From: Haloarchaeobius sp. FL176
GTDB taxonomy: Archaea > Halobacteriota > Halobacteria > Halobacteriales > Natrialbaceae
NCBI RefSeq assembly: GCF_024609245.1
Contig: NZ_JANJYH010000007.1
Span: forward strand, 1 to 64,000
DNA: 64,000 nt
Direction: 5' to 3'
Shown: piece by piece, positions 42,845 through 52,621 of the stretch
Numbering within the stretch: position 1 is the stretch's first letter
Layout: every line of letters starts with the position of its first letter
Notes under the pieces: model-generated
What the model saw: only the letters and a program-made list of their open reading frames with translations
Databases searched by the model: none
What the model was told of the DNA's origin: nothing
Position numbers and translations under genes: made by a program

Positions 42845-43990
42845 CTATTCGGGCTGGCTCGGGTGGTAGTCGGTGTCGTACTCACCGGGCTGGCCGTCCA
42901 GCCGGTCCGGGTTGATGCGCCCGCCGAGCAGCATGAAGTCCAGCAGCGTGCAGGCGAGCATCGCCTCCACGACCGGTACTGCACGCGGCGGGAGCACCGG
43001 GTCGTGCCGGCCGACGACCTGCACCTCCTTCTCCTCGCCCGTCTCCCAGTCGACCGTCGTCTGCTCCTTCGGAATCGAGGTCGGCGCGTGCCAGGTTATC
43101 TCGCCGTAGATCGGCTCGCCCGTCGTGATGCCGCCCTGGAGTCCGCCGTGGTCGTTGCCGACGGGGACCGGGTCGCCGTCCTCACCGAGTTCCCAGTCCT
43201 CGTTCCGGTCGATACCGGCGACCTCGCGGGCCTCCCGTCCCAGCCCGAACTCGAACGCCGTCGTCGCCGGAATGGACATGAACGCCTGCCCGAGCCGCGA
43301 CGGGACGCCGTCGAACCGGGGCGCGCCGAGCCCGCGCGGGACACCGCGCGTCTCGAAGTAGACGCTCCCGCCGATGGAGTCGCCCGCCTCCTGGTACTCG
43401 TCGATCAGATCGCGCATCTTCTCGGCGGTCTCGGGGTGTGCACAGCGGACCTCGTTCTCCTCGGTGTGCTCGCCCAGCTCCGCCCAGGAGACCGGCGGGG
43501 ACTCGATGTCGCCGATCTGGTTGACGTGCGCCCGCACCTCGACCCCCTCGGTGGCGAGTATCTTCTTGGCAATCGCGCCCGCAGCGACCCAGTTCACCGT
43601 CTCCCGCGCCGACGAGCGGCCGCCGCCACCCCAGTTCCGCGTCCCGAACTTCGCGGAGTAGGTGAAGTCGCCGTGGCTCGGCCGCGGGGCCGTGATGAAC
43701 GGCTCGTACTTGCCCGACCGGGCGTCCTTGTTCTCGATGACCATCCCGATGGGCGTCCCGGTGGTGTAGCCGTCCTGGACGCCGGACTTGATGGCGACCG
43801 CGTCCGGTTCGCCGCGGCTGGTCGTGATGTGTGACTGGCCCGGCTTGCGTCGGTCCAGCTCCGCCTGTACGTCCGCCTCGTCGAGTTCGAGCCCGGCTGG
43901 ACAGCCCGAGACTGTCACGCCCATCGCCTCCCCGTGGCTCTCCCCGAACGTGGTCAGCTGGAACAGACGACCGAAGCGATTGCCGTTCAT
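42845..43990 (-). CDS. aroC: chorismate synthase
   Basis: The 381-aa product matches chorismate synthase from the start (GRLFQLTTFGESHGEAMG). It has GQSHITTSRGEPDAVAIKSG, RPSHGDFTYSAKFGTRNWGG with the GGGRSSARET signature, and GNDHGGLQGGITTGEPI. It makes chorismate from EPSP with reduced FMN. The usual length is about 380 aa. aroA lies 1.5 kb away on the same strand. Confidence 0.97.
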   Translation of the reverse strand: MNGNRFGRLFQLTTFGESHGEAMGVTVSGCPAGLELDEADVQAELDRRKPGQSHITTSRGEPDAVAIKSGVQDGYTTGTPIGMVIENKDARSGKYEPFITAPRPSHGDFTYSAKFGTRNWGGGGRSSARETVNWVAAGAIAKKILATEGVEVRAHVNQIGDIESPPVSWAELGEHTEENEVRCAHPETAEKMRDLIDEYQEAGDSIGGSVYFETRGVPRGLGAPRFDGVPSRLGQAFMSIPATTAFEFGLGREAREVAGIDRNEDWELGEDGDPVPVGNDHGGLQGGITTGEPIYGEITWHAPTSIPKEQTTVDWETGEEKEVQVVGRHDPVLPPRAVPVVEAMLACTLLDFMLLGGRINPDRLDGQPGEYDTDYHPSQPE

Positions 43991-44172
43991 GTCCCCGTCT
44001 CAGGGGCGTGGGGATTTAGGTGTTGTAGACCGCGCCAGAACTGACCGTTGAAGTACGATGCCGGGAGCAGGACCGGCGTGACCTGACCGAGACACCTGCG
44101 CGTCCAGCGGTTGTGCGACGCAGCGTGCAGGAAGCCTTGCGAGCGTCGCCTGTCAGCCTGAACGGAACTCCC

Positions 44173-45411
44173 TCAGAAGAGGTCGGAGATCCGAACGGCC
44201 GCAACCCCGGTCAACATCTCATCGGGATGTAACCCGCCGTGCATCCCGACCAGCTCCAGCTCCTCGGGCTCGTGGTCGCCCCACCACGTGCCGAGGTCAC
44301 GGTGGGTCAACACCAGGTCACCGAGCCGGCGAAGGAAGGTCTCCGACGGCTCGACATCGCCGAACAGCTCCCGCTCCAGCGCCTCCGCCCGCGTGAACGC
44401 ACGGGCGTCGAGAGAGCTGGATAGCCGGTCAGCGGTCGACTGCACACGCCCCCGTTGCAAGTGAAGCTGGACGTTGCGTGGGCTGCCCGCGTAGCGAATC
44501 GGCTCGCCGTCGGGGCCTCTCGCCAGCGCATCGACAAGTTCGGCGTCCGCGTCGAGGTCCACGTTGCGCTCGGGGTCGGTGTCGACGTGGCCGTGGTCGG
44601 CGGTCACCAGCAACAGCGTTTCCTCGCGCGTCTCGTCGTCGAGCCCGTCGAGCGCGCGCTCGACGACCTCGAACACTTCGCCGACGGTGTCACGGTACTC
44701 GTCCGAGCCGGTGCCACTGTGGTGCGCCTCGTGGTCGACGTGCGGGACGTAGCAGAAGCAGTAGGACCGACCGTCGGCAGCGTCGACCGCGGCTCGAACT
44801 TGCCCGGGCAGCTCGTCCAGCGAGCCGTAGGTGTGTGCTGTCGCCCCTTCGTAGGTCTCGTCGAACGGGACGACGTGGTGGGCCTCGACGCCCTGCTCGG
44901 CCAGTGACGGGTAGATTGCGTCCGCGTCGAACACCTCGTCCGGCCCGAGGCCGGTCGGCTCCTCGCCGGCTTTCGTCAGGAACGGGAGCGCCTCGAACGT
45001 CTCACCGGCCGCCGGGTCGTGAACGTTCCAGCCGACGACGCCGTGCTTCGCCGGGAGCGCTCCCGTGTGGAACGTCGTGATGGCAGCCGCCGTCTCGCTC
45101 GGGTAGATGGACGTAAGCGGCGTCACCCGCGCCGCCGCGGTGAGCCGGTCGAGGAACCCGTGGTGCGTGCGCTCCCGACGCCACTGCGTCCAGCCGAAGC
45201 CGTCGACGAGCACGACGAGCACCGTCTCCACGCCGTCGGTGTCGACGCCGTCGAAGGTGTCCGCTGGCAGGGACCGCCCGGCGTCCGCGCCGAGGAGCGA
45301 CGCGACCGCCCCTGGCACGTTGGCGAAGCAGTAGCCGTCGTAGTCGGGAAACAGGAAGCCGTCGTCCTCGAACCGGTCCCGCAGCGACACCGCCAGATCC
45401 GTCCGGAGCAT
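44173..45411 (-). CDS. alkaline phosphatase-superfamily phosphodiesterase
   Basis: The 412-aa product is of the nucleotide pyrophosphatase/phosphodiesterase type. Metal and active-site residues are visible in VLVVLVDGFGWTQW (Asp), TSIYPSETAAAITTFHTG (the nucleophilic Thr/Ser region), YVPHVDHEAHHSG and LVTADHGHVDTD. It lacks an export signal, so it is cytoplasmic. The substrate, possibly a nucleotide or phosphodiester, is unknown. It lies between aroC and aroA. Confidence 0.9.
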   Translation of the reverse strand: MLRTDLAVSLRDRFEDDGFLFPDYDGYCFANVPGAVASLLGADAGRSLPADTFDGVDTDGVETVLVVLVDGFGWTQWRRERTHHGFLDRLTAAARVTPLTSIYPSETAAAITTFHTGALPAKHGVVGWNVHDPAAGETFEALPFLTKAGEEPTGLGPDEVFDADAIYPSLAEQGVEAHHVVPFDETYEGATAHTYGSLDELPGQVRAAVDAADGRSYCFCYVPHVDHEAHHSGTGSDEYRDTVGEVFEVVERALDGLDDETREETLLLVTADHGHVDTDPERNVDLDADAELVDALARGPDGEPIRYAGSPRNVQLHLQRGRVQSTADRLSSSLDARAFTRAEALERELFGDVEPSETFLRRLGDLVLTHRDLGTWWGDHEPEELELVGMHGGLHPDEMLTGVAAVRISDLF

Positions 45412-45458
45412 ACCTCGGCAAACGAACGTCCGATAAAAAGAGTCCCGGGTCGTGTGGG

Positions 45459-46745
45459 TCAGCGGCGCACGGTCGCTCCGAGGCTGGCGAGGACGTCGAA
45501 GAAGCCCGGGAAGGAGACGTCGACGTGCTCGCCACCCGCTACCGTCGTCTCGCCCTCTGCGACGAGACCGGCCACCGACAGTGCCATGACGATGCGGTGG
45601 TCCTTGCGTCCGTCGACGGCTGCACCCACGAGCTCGCTGTCGTCGCCGTGGACGACGAGTTCGTCCTCGTGTTCGGTGACGCTCGCGCCGAGCTTCGTGA
45701 GCTCTTCCGCCATCGCGCTCACGCGGTCCGTCTCCTTGTAGCGGACGTGCTCGACGTTTTCGATGCGCGTCTCGCCGTCGGCGACGGCCCCGAGCGCGGC
45801 GATGGTGGGCAGGAGGTCCGGCGTGTCGCCCACGTCGACGGTGGTCCCCGAGAGGGGCGACTGCGAGACGTAGATGGTGCCTGCCTCACGGTCCCAGTCG
45901 ACCGTCGCGCCCATACCCTCGACGATATCGACGATGGCCGTGTCGCCCTGTGCACTTGGAACCGCACCCTCGAGTGTGAGTCCGTCGGGGGCCGCGATGG
46001 CCCCGGCCGCGAGCAGGTACGAGAGCGAGGAGAGGTCCCCGGGGACCGCGTACTCGCCGCCCGCGTCGTACCGCTGACCGCCCTCGACCACGAACCCGGT
46101 CTCCGTTCGCTCGGCCTCGACGCCGAACGCGTCGAGCACGTCGAGCGTGATGTCGACGTACGGGGCGGACTTCAGTTCGGTCTCGAGGTCGACCCGGATT
46201 CCATCGTCGGTGTTCGCTCCGGCCATGAGCAGGGCGGTGACGTACTGCGAGGAGACGTCGCCGGGGATGGCGACGGTGCCACCGTCGATGGGGCCGGTGA
46301 CGACGAGCGGAGCCTGACCGTTCCCGCGCGTGCTCTCGGCCCGTCCGCCGAGGTCGCCGATGGCGTCGAGCAGTGGGCCCTGTGGCCGGGAGCGAAGCGA
46401 CTCGTCCCCGGTGAGCACGGTCGTCCCGTCCACCAGGCCGGCAGCGGCTGTGACGAGTCGCATCGTCGTCCCGCTGTTCGCACAGTCGACGACGTCAGCG
46501 GGTACCCCCGGGGACCCGTCGAAGCCTTCGACTTCCAGCCGGCTCTCGTCCGCAGCTATCTCGACCGACCCTCCGAACGCCTCGACCGCGCGAGCCGTCG
46601 CCCGCGTGTCGGCGCTGAGTAGCGGCTCCGCCACGACGGACCCCTCGGCGTAGCCTGCGGCGAGGATGGCCCGGTGCGTGTAGCTCTTCGAGGGCGGTGC
46701 CCGCGTGGTCCCGTCGACCGTCGAAGGCGAGATGGAGACGTCCAT
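45459..46745 (-). CDS. aroA: 3-phosphoshikimate 1-carboxyvinyltransferase (EPSP synthase)
   Basis: The 428-aa product has [20 protein letters not shown] near the start (PEP-binding lysine) and [35 protein letters not shown] stretch and [20 protein letters not shown] (DxxP motif) follow. [19 protein letters not shown] is the conserved R-E/K helix. It makes EPSP in the shikimate pathway, one step before AroC. Confidence 0.97.
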   Translation of the reverse strand: MDVSISPSTVDGTTRAPPSKSYTHRAILAAGYAEGSVVAEPLLSADTRATARAVEAFGGSVEIAADESRLEVEGFDGSPGVPADVVDCANSGTTMRLVTAAAGLVDGTTVLTGDESLRSRPQGPLLDAIGDLGGRAESTRGNGQAPLVVTGPIDGGTVAIPGDVSSQYVTALLMAGANTDDGIRVDLETELKSAPYVDITLDVLDAFGVEAERTETGFVVEGGQRYDAGGEYAVPGDLSSLSYLLAAGAIAAPDGLTLEGAVPSAQGDTAIVDIVEGMGATVDWDREAGTIYVSQSPLSGTTVDVGDTPDLLPTIAALGAVADGETRIENVEHVRYKETDRVSAMAEELTKLGASVTEHEDELVVHGDDSELVGAAVDGRKDHRIVMALSVAGLVAEGETTVAGGEHVDVSFPGFFDVLASLGATVRR

Positions 46746-46753
46746 ACCCGGTC

Positions 46754-47263
46754 GTGGGCCGGTCGTGGTATGAGCGTACCGACAGCGGTGAGATTACCGT
46801 CGGCGAACTACTCAAGTTCGACGCCACCCAGTGTGCGAACGTGAGTGAGGACGACGATCCGACGGTGATCCGCTCCCTCGCGATTCACGCGAGCGACGTA
46901 CTCGCCGCGCTGGAGGCATACGAGCAGGGGACCGAGACGGTGCTCCGGGTCACACCGCCGTTCAACGGGCGGATGCGCGCCCGGCTCCACCGTATCGGTT
47001 CGGACGGGACCACCGAGGCCCGCGACGAGGAGACCGGTGCGTTCCACCTCCCCCCGCACCGGTTGGTCGACGACGACGCGCCACCCTATCCGCGGGCGGT
47101 CGACACGGAACCAGAGGGAGAGTACGACGTCGATACGCACCACGAGCGGCACGTGGCGGCGGTCGAGGAGTGGCGGGAACGTGTCACGACACATCTCGTG
47201 GACGATGTTGTGCTGCCGGCGCCCGAGGGGAACCACCGGGTCGACGTGGCGGTGCTCGGGTAG
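46754..47263 (+). CDS. haloarchaeal protein of unknown function, downstream-of-aroA type
   Basis: The 169-aa product begins with a GTG codon ([20 protein letters not shown]), nine bases from the divergent aroA start. A tyrosine/tryptophan-rich start, [19 protein letters not shown] and [18 protein letters not shown] are its distinctive segments. I recall proteins like it near aroA in haloarchaea but know no function. Its C-terminal half is acidic and histidine-containing ([17 protein letters not shown]). Confidence rests on codon bias and length. Confidence 0.72.
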   Translation: MGRSWYERTDSGEITVGELLKFDATQCANVSEDDDPTVIRSLAIHASDVLAALEAYEQGTETVLRVTPPFNGRMRARLHRIGSDGTTEARDEETGAFHLPPHRLVDDDAPPYPRAVDTEPEGEYDVDTHHERHVAAVEEWRERVTTHLVDDVVLPAPEGNHRVDVAVLG

Positions 47264-47338
47264 GCTGGACGATGGACGTTCCGTCCGTCGGGTTCTCCAA
47301 CCGGACTGTTTTTACTCGCCGCGTGGGAGTGTCGCGGT

Positions 47339-48520
47339 ATGGACCCGGACCTCTCAGCGCTCGACGAATTCCTCGACGAGCACGACCTCGACGGTTACGC
47401 GTTCTACGACGACGAGTCGAACTCGGACTGCTACTACCTGACCGGCTTCGGCGCGCCCGACCCGTTCTTCGCGGTCTACACACCAGACGAGACCGCGGCG
47501 CTCGTCTCGTCGCTGGAGTACGGCCGGGCGAAGAAGGAGGGTCGGCTCGATCGGGTCGCACGGCTCACGGACTACGGGCTCCAGGAGAAGCGACGCGAGC
47601 ACAGCGCGGAGAAGGCGACCGAACTCGTACAGGCGGAGTTCCTCGCGGACCTCGGCTGTGACTCGGTTGCCGTCGGTCGCGACTTCCCCGTCGGGGTGGC
47701 GGACGGGCTCCGGAACCGGGACGTCGCCGTGGTACCGGACGACGAGGGCATCGTCGGCGACATCCGCGCGGTGAAGACCGACGAGGAGGTCGACAACGTC
47801 CGGACGGCCCAGCGCGCGAACGAGGCCGCGATGGCCCGGGCCGAGGAGCTCATCGCCGAGTCGACCGTCGACGAGGACGGCGTGCTCCTCCGGCCCGACG
47901 GCGAGGTGCTCACCTGCGAGTTCGTCAGACAGGAGATCGAGATCAGCCTGCTCCGGCACGACTGCGCGCTCGACGAGACCATCGTCGCCTGCGGCGAGGA
48001 TGCTGCCGACCCGCACGACCGTGGCAGCGGTCCCATCCACGCGAACGAGTTCGTCATCGTCGACATCTTCCCGAAGGACAAGGCGAGCAAGTACCACTCG
48101 GACATGACCCGGACGTTCCTCAAAGGTGAGCCGTCCGAGACCCAGCGGGAGTGGTACGAGGTGACCGACGAGGCCCGACAGGCAGCGCTCGACGCCGTCG
48201 AGGCGGGAGCGACCGGCGACGCGGTGAACCAGGCGGTCATCGACGTCTATCAGGACGCCGGCTACCCGACCATCTTCACCGACCCCGGCACCGAGACCGG
48301 CTTCATCCACTCGACCGGCCACGGCGTCGGGCTCGACGTCCACGAGGGGCCGTCGATCTCCCGTGACGGCGAGGAGCTGCAGGCTGGCCACATCATCACC
48401 ATCGAACCCGGGCTGTACGACCCCGCGGTGGGTGGCGTCCGCATCGAGGACATCGTCGTGGTCACCGAGGACGGCTACGAGAACCTCGTCGACTACCCGG
48501 TCGAACTCGTCGTCGACTAG
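47339..48520 (+). CDS. M24 family metallopeptidase (Xaa-Pro aminopeptidase-like)
   Basis: The 393-aa product has an N-terminal creatinase-like domain and a C-terminal pita-bread domain. All five metal ligands are visible: Asp in VIVDIFP, Asp in YHSDMTRTF, His in FIHSTGHGVGLDVHEG, Glu in IITIEPGLYD and Glu in GGVRIEDIVVV. It probably removes N-terminal residues before proline. It is a single-gene unit. Confidence 0.93.
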   Translation: MDPDLSALDEFLDEHDLDGYAFYDDESNSDCYYLTGFGAPDPFFAVYTPDETAALVSSLEYGRAKKEGRLDRVARLTDYGLQEKRREHSAEKATELVQAEFLADLGCDSVAVGRDFPVGVADGLRNRDVAVVPDDEGIVGDIRAVKTDEEVDNVRTAQRANEAAMARAEELIAESTVDEDGVLLRPDGEVLTCEFVRQEIEISLLRHDCALDETIVACGEDAADPHDRGSGPIHANEFVIVDIFPKDKASKYHSDMTRTFLKGEPSETQREWYEVTDEARQAALDAVEAGATGDAVNQAVIDVYQDAGYPTIFTDPGTETGFIHSTGHGVGLDVHEGPSISRDGEELQAGHIITIEPGLYDPAVGGVRIEDIVVVTEDGYENLVDYPVELVVD

Positions 48521-48573
48521 CCTGGCGACCCCGGATAAACAGTTTTAAAACCTCGCTTGGGGAAATCTGGACC

Positions 48574-48684
48574 ATGAACCTCTCCGCCATGAGCCCCGAC
48601 GGCGCGTTCAACTGGCTGATGATAACCATCGGTCTGCTCGTCGTGCTGACCATCGGCCTGTTCTACTACGCGGGCTTCTTCTGA
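48574..48684 (+). CDS. 36-aa single-pass membrane protein
   Basis: A short gene codes for MNLSAMSPDGAFNWLMITIG followed by LLVVLTIGLFYYAGFF and a TGA stop. It is one hydrophobic helix of about 20 residues with a short polar start. A TTTTAAAA box at 48542-48549, about 26 nt before the ATG, fits a leaderless archaeal gene. It falls in the gap between the M24 peptidase and tyrA. I know no family; small hydrophobic proteins of this type can be subunits or stress proteins. Confidence 0.6.
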   Translation: MNLSAMSPDGAFNWLMITIGLLVVLTIGLFYYAGFF

Positions 48685-48729
48685 GGCCGACCGAACCCCT
48701 TTTGCCCGCCGGTTCGCTACCCGGTAGCG

Positions 48730-49488
48730 ATGCGAACACTCGTCGTCGGGGCCGGCTCGATGGGCCGCTGGCTAGCCGACGCACTCGACGGGACGGTCGC
48801 CTTCGCCGACACGGACCCTGCTGCCGCGCGTGCGGCGGCGGCAGCCGTCGGCGGCACGACCACCGCACTCGACGACACCGACACCTACGACGTGGTCTGT
48901 CTCGCCGTGCCGATGCCAGTCGTGGCCGAGGTAATCGCCGCCCAGGCCGTCCGCGCCGAACACGCGCTGGTCGACATCACCGGTGAGATGGCGGCCCCGC
49001 TAGCTGCGATGCGGGAACACGGCGCGGCGCTGGAACGGATGAGCCTCCATCCGCTGTTCGCGCCGTCGAACGCGCCGGGGCGAATCGCTGTCGTCACCGA
49101 CGAACCCGGGCCGCGAGTCGACGCCGTCCGTTCTGCACTCGCCGATGCGGGCAACGACATCTTCGAGACGACCGCCGACGAACACGACGAGGCGATGGAG
49201 ACCGTCCAGGCGAGCGCCCACGCAGCGGTGCTCGCGTACGGGCTCGCCGCAGAGGCCGTCGACGAGCGGTTCCACACGCCCGTCTCGGACGACCTCCAGG
49301 CGCTCGTCGAGCAGGTGACCGACGGCGACGCACACGTCTACGCCGACATCCAGTCCCGGTTCGACGGCGCGGGGGCGGTCGCGGCGGCCGCTGACCGACT
49401 CGCCGACGCGGACCGGACCGAGTTCGAACGGCTGTACGAACGGCTACAGGAGGACGCGACCGACCAGGACGTTCACGGAGGTGCCTGA
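48730..49488 (+). CDS. tyrA: prephenate dehydrogenase
   Basis: The 252-aa product begins with the NAD(P)-binding motif MRTLVVGAGSMGRWLADAL. It continues with DTYDVVCLAVPMPVVAEVI, HALVDITGEMAAPLAAM and MSLHPLFAPSN, typical of haloarchaeal TyrA. It makes 4-hydroxyphenylpyruvate from prephenate. No ACT domain is present. Its stop is two bases before the next start, so the Rsm22-like gene is likely co-transcribed. Confidence 0.93.
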   Translation: MRTLVVGAGSMGRWLADALDGTVAFADTDPAAARAAAAAVGGTTTALDDTDTYDVVCLAVPMPVVAEVIAAQAVRAEHALVDITGEMAAPLAAMREHGAALERMSLHPLFAPSNAPGRIAVVTDEPGPRVDAVRSALADAGNDIFETTADEHDEAMETVQASAHAAVLAYGLAAEAVDERFHTPVSDDLQALVEQVTDGDAHVYADIQSRFDGAGAVAAAADRLADADRTEFERLYERLQEDATDQDVHGGA

Positions 49489-49490
49489 CG

Positions 49491-50954
49491 ATGGTCGACA
49501 GAGCGGCCGTCGTCTCGAACGCGAAGTACCTCCGGAACGTCCGTCCAATCGACCCCGAGGAGATCTGCGAGTACGTCACCAGTCAGCCTCACCCCGCCGT
49601 CGTCCGGCAGGTGCTCCGCGAGGAGGCCGTCGCGCTGGGACTCGTCGAGCGCGAAGACGGTACCTTCGTCCCCGTCTCCGACCGGCAGGTCGACACACCC
49701 GTCGACGTCGTCGAAGAACTCCCCGACACCTACGCCGACGCGCTCGACGACCTGCTGATGGAGCGCTACGGCTACGAGTGGGCGACCGGCGACTCCGGCG
49801 ACCAGCTCCGCCGGACCATCAGACGGCTCAAGGACGACTACTACCAGCGACGGGAGGTCGAGTACGACGCGGACGTGGCCCTCGGCTACGCCATCTACCA
49901 CCTGCCGGACTTCTACGCGGCGGTCCAGTACGTCCTGAACGACCTCGTCTCGAAACGCCTGCTGCCCCGGAACCTCCGCGTCTTCGATGTCGGCGCCGGC
50001 GTTGGCGGCCCCGCGCTCGGCCTCCACGACTACCTCCCCGACGACGCGCTCGTGGACTACCACGCGGTCGAACCCAGTGCCGCGACCGAGGTATTCGAGG
50101 CACTGCTCGACGAAACGGGGACGAACTTCCACACGACCGTCCACGGGACGACCGCCGAGGCGTTCGCCCCCGAGGGCGAGTACGACATCGTCCTGTTCGC
50201 GAACGTCCTCAACGAGCTTGAGGACCCGGAGGCGGTCCTCCGGCGCTACCTCGACCACGTCGCCGCCGACGGCTCGCTCCTCGCGCTCGCCCCCGCCGAT
50301 CGGAACACCAGCATCGGGCTCCGCGGGCTAGAGCGGGCCGTTGCAGACGGGGTGTCGGCCGACGGCGGAGCCCAGGATGACCGTCCCACGGTGTACTCTC
50401 CGACGGTCCGCCTCTGGCCGGACGAGACTCCGACCGACCGCGGCTGGTCGTTCGACGTGCGGCCGGACGTCGCCGTTCCGGAGTTCCAGCGCCGGCTCGA
50501 CGCCACGCGGAGTGACGACGCAGGCGAGGACAGCGAGCCCGCCGACGGCGAGTTCGTCAACGTCGACGTCCAGTTCTCCTACAGCGTCCTCCGTCACGAC
50601 GACGAACGCCTCCTCGACGTGACACCGTCTCCGAACATCTACGCGAAGATGGCCGACATGGACGCCCACGTGTCGAACCGCATCGACCTCCTTGCGGCGA
50701 AGCTCTCCCACGACCTCTCGCCGGACGACCGCAGTTCCAACCCGCTGTTCAAGATCAGTGACGGCTCGGAGGACGACGACAACTACGCGGTCCTCGTGCG
50801 CGAAACGGCCGGGAACGCCGACCTCCCGACCGCCGACTACGGCGACCTCCTCGCGTTCGACGGCGTGCTCGCCCTCTGGAACGACGACGAGGACGCCTAC
50901 AACCTCGTCGTCGACGAGGAGACCGTCGTCGACCGGATTCCGAAACCGGTCTGA
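49491..50954 (+). CDS. Rsm22-like ribosomal small subunit methyltransferase
   Basis: The 487-aa product has an N-terminal helical domain, then a SAM-dependent methyltransferase core (LRVFDVGAGVGGPALGLHDY, YDIVLFANVLNELEDPEAV). The last 150 residues form a beta domain that includes VQFSYSVLRHDDERLLD. The order fits the Rsm22 family, which is thought to modify or assemble the small ribosomal subunit. The characteristic C-terminal cysteine cluster of mitochondrial Rsm22 is not seen. Confidence 0.82.
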   Translation: MVDRAAVVSNAKYLRNVRPIDPEEICEYVTSQPHPAVVRQVLREEAVALGLVEREDGTFVPVSDRQVDTPVDVVEELPDTYADALDDLLMERYGYEWATGDSGDQLRRTIRRLKDDYYQRREVEYDADVALGYAIYHLPDFYAAVQYVLNDLVSKRLLPRNLRVFDVGAGVGGPALGLHDYLPDDALVDYHAVEPSAATEVFEALLDETGTNFHTTVHGTTAEAFAPEGEYDIVLFANVLNELEDPEAVLRRYLDHVAADGSLLALAPADRNTSIGLRGLERAVADGVSADGGAQDDRPTVYSPTVRLWPDETPTDRGWSFDVRPDVAVPEFQRRLDATRSDDAGEDSEPADGEFVNVDVQFSYSVLRHDDERLLDVTPSPNIYAKMADMDAHVSNRIDLLAAKLSHDLSPDDRSSNPLFKISDGSEDDDNYAVLVRETAGNADLPTADYGDLLAFDGVLALWNDDEDAYNLVVDEETVVDRIPKPV

Positions 50955-51052
50955 GGCTGTCGGGCCACCGCCCCACCCGAACACGTCCACCCCATTCCCA
51001 CGGGCTGAAAATCTGCGAGGCTGGCTTTTAAGCCGACTTCCAAGCGCCGGGT

Positions 51053-51316
51053 ATGCCAGTGGAGGACCGACAACGCGTCAGCGACGCACCGAGAGCGACC
51101 GACGGCTCGGAGTGGGAGGTGTTCGTCCGGGAGACCAGCACCGACCCGATGCGACACGTCGGGAGCGTCACGGCGGAAACCTGGGACATCGCCTACGAGC
51201 AGGCGGCCACGCTGTTCTCGTTCACCGCCGAGGACCTCTGGCTCTGCCCTGCCGACGCGGTGCACCGCTTCACCCCCTCGACGCTGGACGAAGCCGCGAC
51301 CGCCGCGGGCGACTGA
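51053..51316 (+). CDS. small PaaB-like protein next to a radical SAM gene (Htur_1727-type candidate)
   Basis: The 87-aa acidic product contains a PaaB-like segment: WEVFVRETSTDPMRHVGSV then TAETWDIAYEQAATLFSF and AEDLWLCPADAVHRF. I recall a haloarchaeal family named Htur_1727, described as an rSAM-partnered candidate peptide/protein; the match is from memory and moderate. It starts 26-36 nt after a TTTTAAG box, and its stop is 10 nt before the radical SAM start, so the two are one operon. It has one cysteine. Confidence 0.72.
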   Translation: MPVEDRQRVSDAPRATDGSEWEVFVRETSTDPMRHVGSVTAETWDIAYEQAATLFSFTAEDLWLCPADAVHRFTPSTLDEAATAAGD

Positions 51317-51326
51317 CCACCGAACC

Positions 51327-52541
51327 ATGATATCAGTCTCGAAGCTCCTGTGCGGGCTCGACGCCGAAGGCGACGGCCTCCGGTACGACGCCGCCAACGA
51401 ATCGGACAAGGAACAGATCTCCGAGAAGAAACAGCGTCGGCCGGTCGTCGTCTGGAACACGACGCGCGGGTGCAACCTCTACTGCGAGCACTGCTACGCG
51501 AGTGCCTGCGACAGCGGGGCCGACGGCGAGTTCTCGACCCGGGAAGGGAAACGACTGCTCGACGACCTCGCGGACTACGGTGTGCCCGTCGTCCTGTTCT
51601 CCGGTGGCGAACCCCTCGTCAGGTCCGACCTCGTCGACCTCGTCGACTACGCCGCCGACGTGGGGCTCCGGCCCGTCCTCTCGACGAACGGGACGCTCAT
51701 CACCGCGGAACGCGCCCAGCAGCTCGCCGACGCAGGGCTCGCCTACGCGGGCATCTCCGTCGACGGGATGGCCGAGACGAACGACCACTTCCGCGGGCAG
51801 GACGGCGCGTTCGACGCCGCGGTTCGAGGCATCGAACACTGCCTCGACGCCGGGCTGAAGACCGGCCTCCGGTACACCATCACGCAACACAACCGCGACG
51901 ACCTGCGCGACATCGTCGACCTGCTGGCCGACACCGGGCTCGACCGCTTCTGCTTCTACCACCTCGCCTACGGCGGCCGAGGCGCAGACATCTCTGACAC
52001 CGATCTCTCGACGGCGGAACGGCGCGAGGCGGTCCGCGAGGTCTGTGACCTCACCCGAGCCTATCACGAGGACGGCCACGAAATAGAGACGCTCCTCGTC
52101 GGGAACTACGCCGACGCCGGCTACATCACGGAGTACGCCCGCCGCGAGATGAGCGAGGAACGCGCCCGGACTGTTCGACGGTATCTGGAGACCAACGGCG
52201 GTGACCCCGCCGGCGAGCGCGTCGCAGACATCGACTACCAGGGCAACGTCCACCTCAACCAGTTCTGGCAGTCCTACAGCCTCGGCAACGTTCGCGACCG
52301 CTCCTTCGGCGCCATCTGGGAGGACGACTCGAACCCACTCGTGAACGCGCTCCGGTCCCGCGACGACAGACTCCAGGGACGCTGCACCGACTGCCAGTAC
52401 GCCGACATCTGCAAGGGTGGCTCGCCGCTCCGGTCGCTCGCGATCCACGACGACCCCTTCGCACCCGACCCGCAGTGCTACCTCACGCCGGACGAACGGG
52501 CGCCCGATACCGGCGGGCTACAGCCGACGAACGCCGACTGA
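51327..52541 (+). CDS. radical SAM/SPASM domain enzyme
   Basis: The 404-aa product has a radical SAM core with the CX3CX2C cluster at residues 49, 53 and 56 (TRGCNLYCEHCYAS) and the GGE motif VLFSGGEPLVRSDL. A C-terminal SPASM region has cysteines near 353, 356 and 362 (GRCTDCQYADICKGG) and a last one near 384. Radical SAM/SPASM enzymes modify peptides or proteins or act in heme (AhbC/D, NirJ-like) synthesis. The small neighbouring gene argues for a partner protein, and the SPASM pattern also resembles heme-synthesis enzymes. Which applies is open. Confidence 0.87.
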   Translation: MISVSKLLCGLDAEGDGLRYDAANESDKEQISEKKQRRPVVVWNTTRGCNLYCEHCYASACDSGADGEFSTREGKRLLDDLADYGVPVVLFSGGEPLVRSDLVDLVDYAADVGLRPVLSTNGTLITAERAQQLADAGLAYAGISVDGMAETNDHFRGQDGAFDAAVRGIEHCLDAGLKTGLRYTITQHNRDDLRDIVDLLADTGLDRFCFYHLAYGGRGADISDTDLSTAERREAVREVCDLTRAYHEDGHEIETLLVGNYADAGYITEYARREMSEERARTVRRYLETNGGDPAGERVADIDYQGNVHLNQFWQSYSLGNVRDRSFGAIWEDDSNPLVNALRSRDDRLQGRCTDCQYADICKGGSPLRSLAIHDDPFAPDPQCYLTPDERAPDTGGLQPTNAD

Positions 52542-52621
52542 CCGACGGCCAGCGCCGCCCACACCGCCCTCGTGGTTCCCCGAACGGTGGCCTTTTGCCC
52601 ACCCACTCCGAGCCACCTCGC

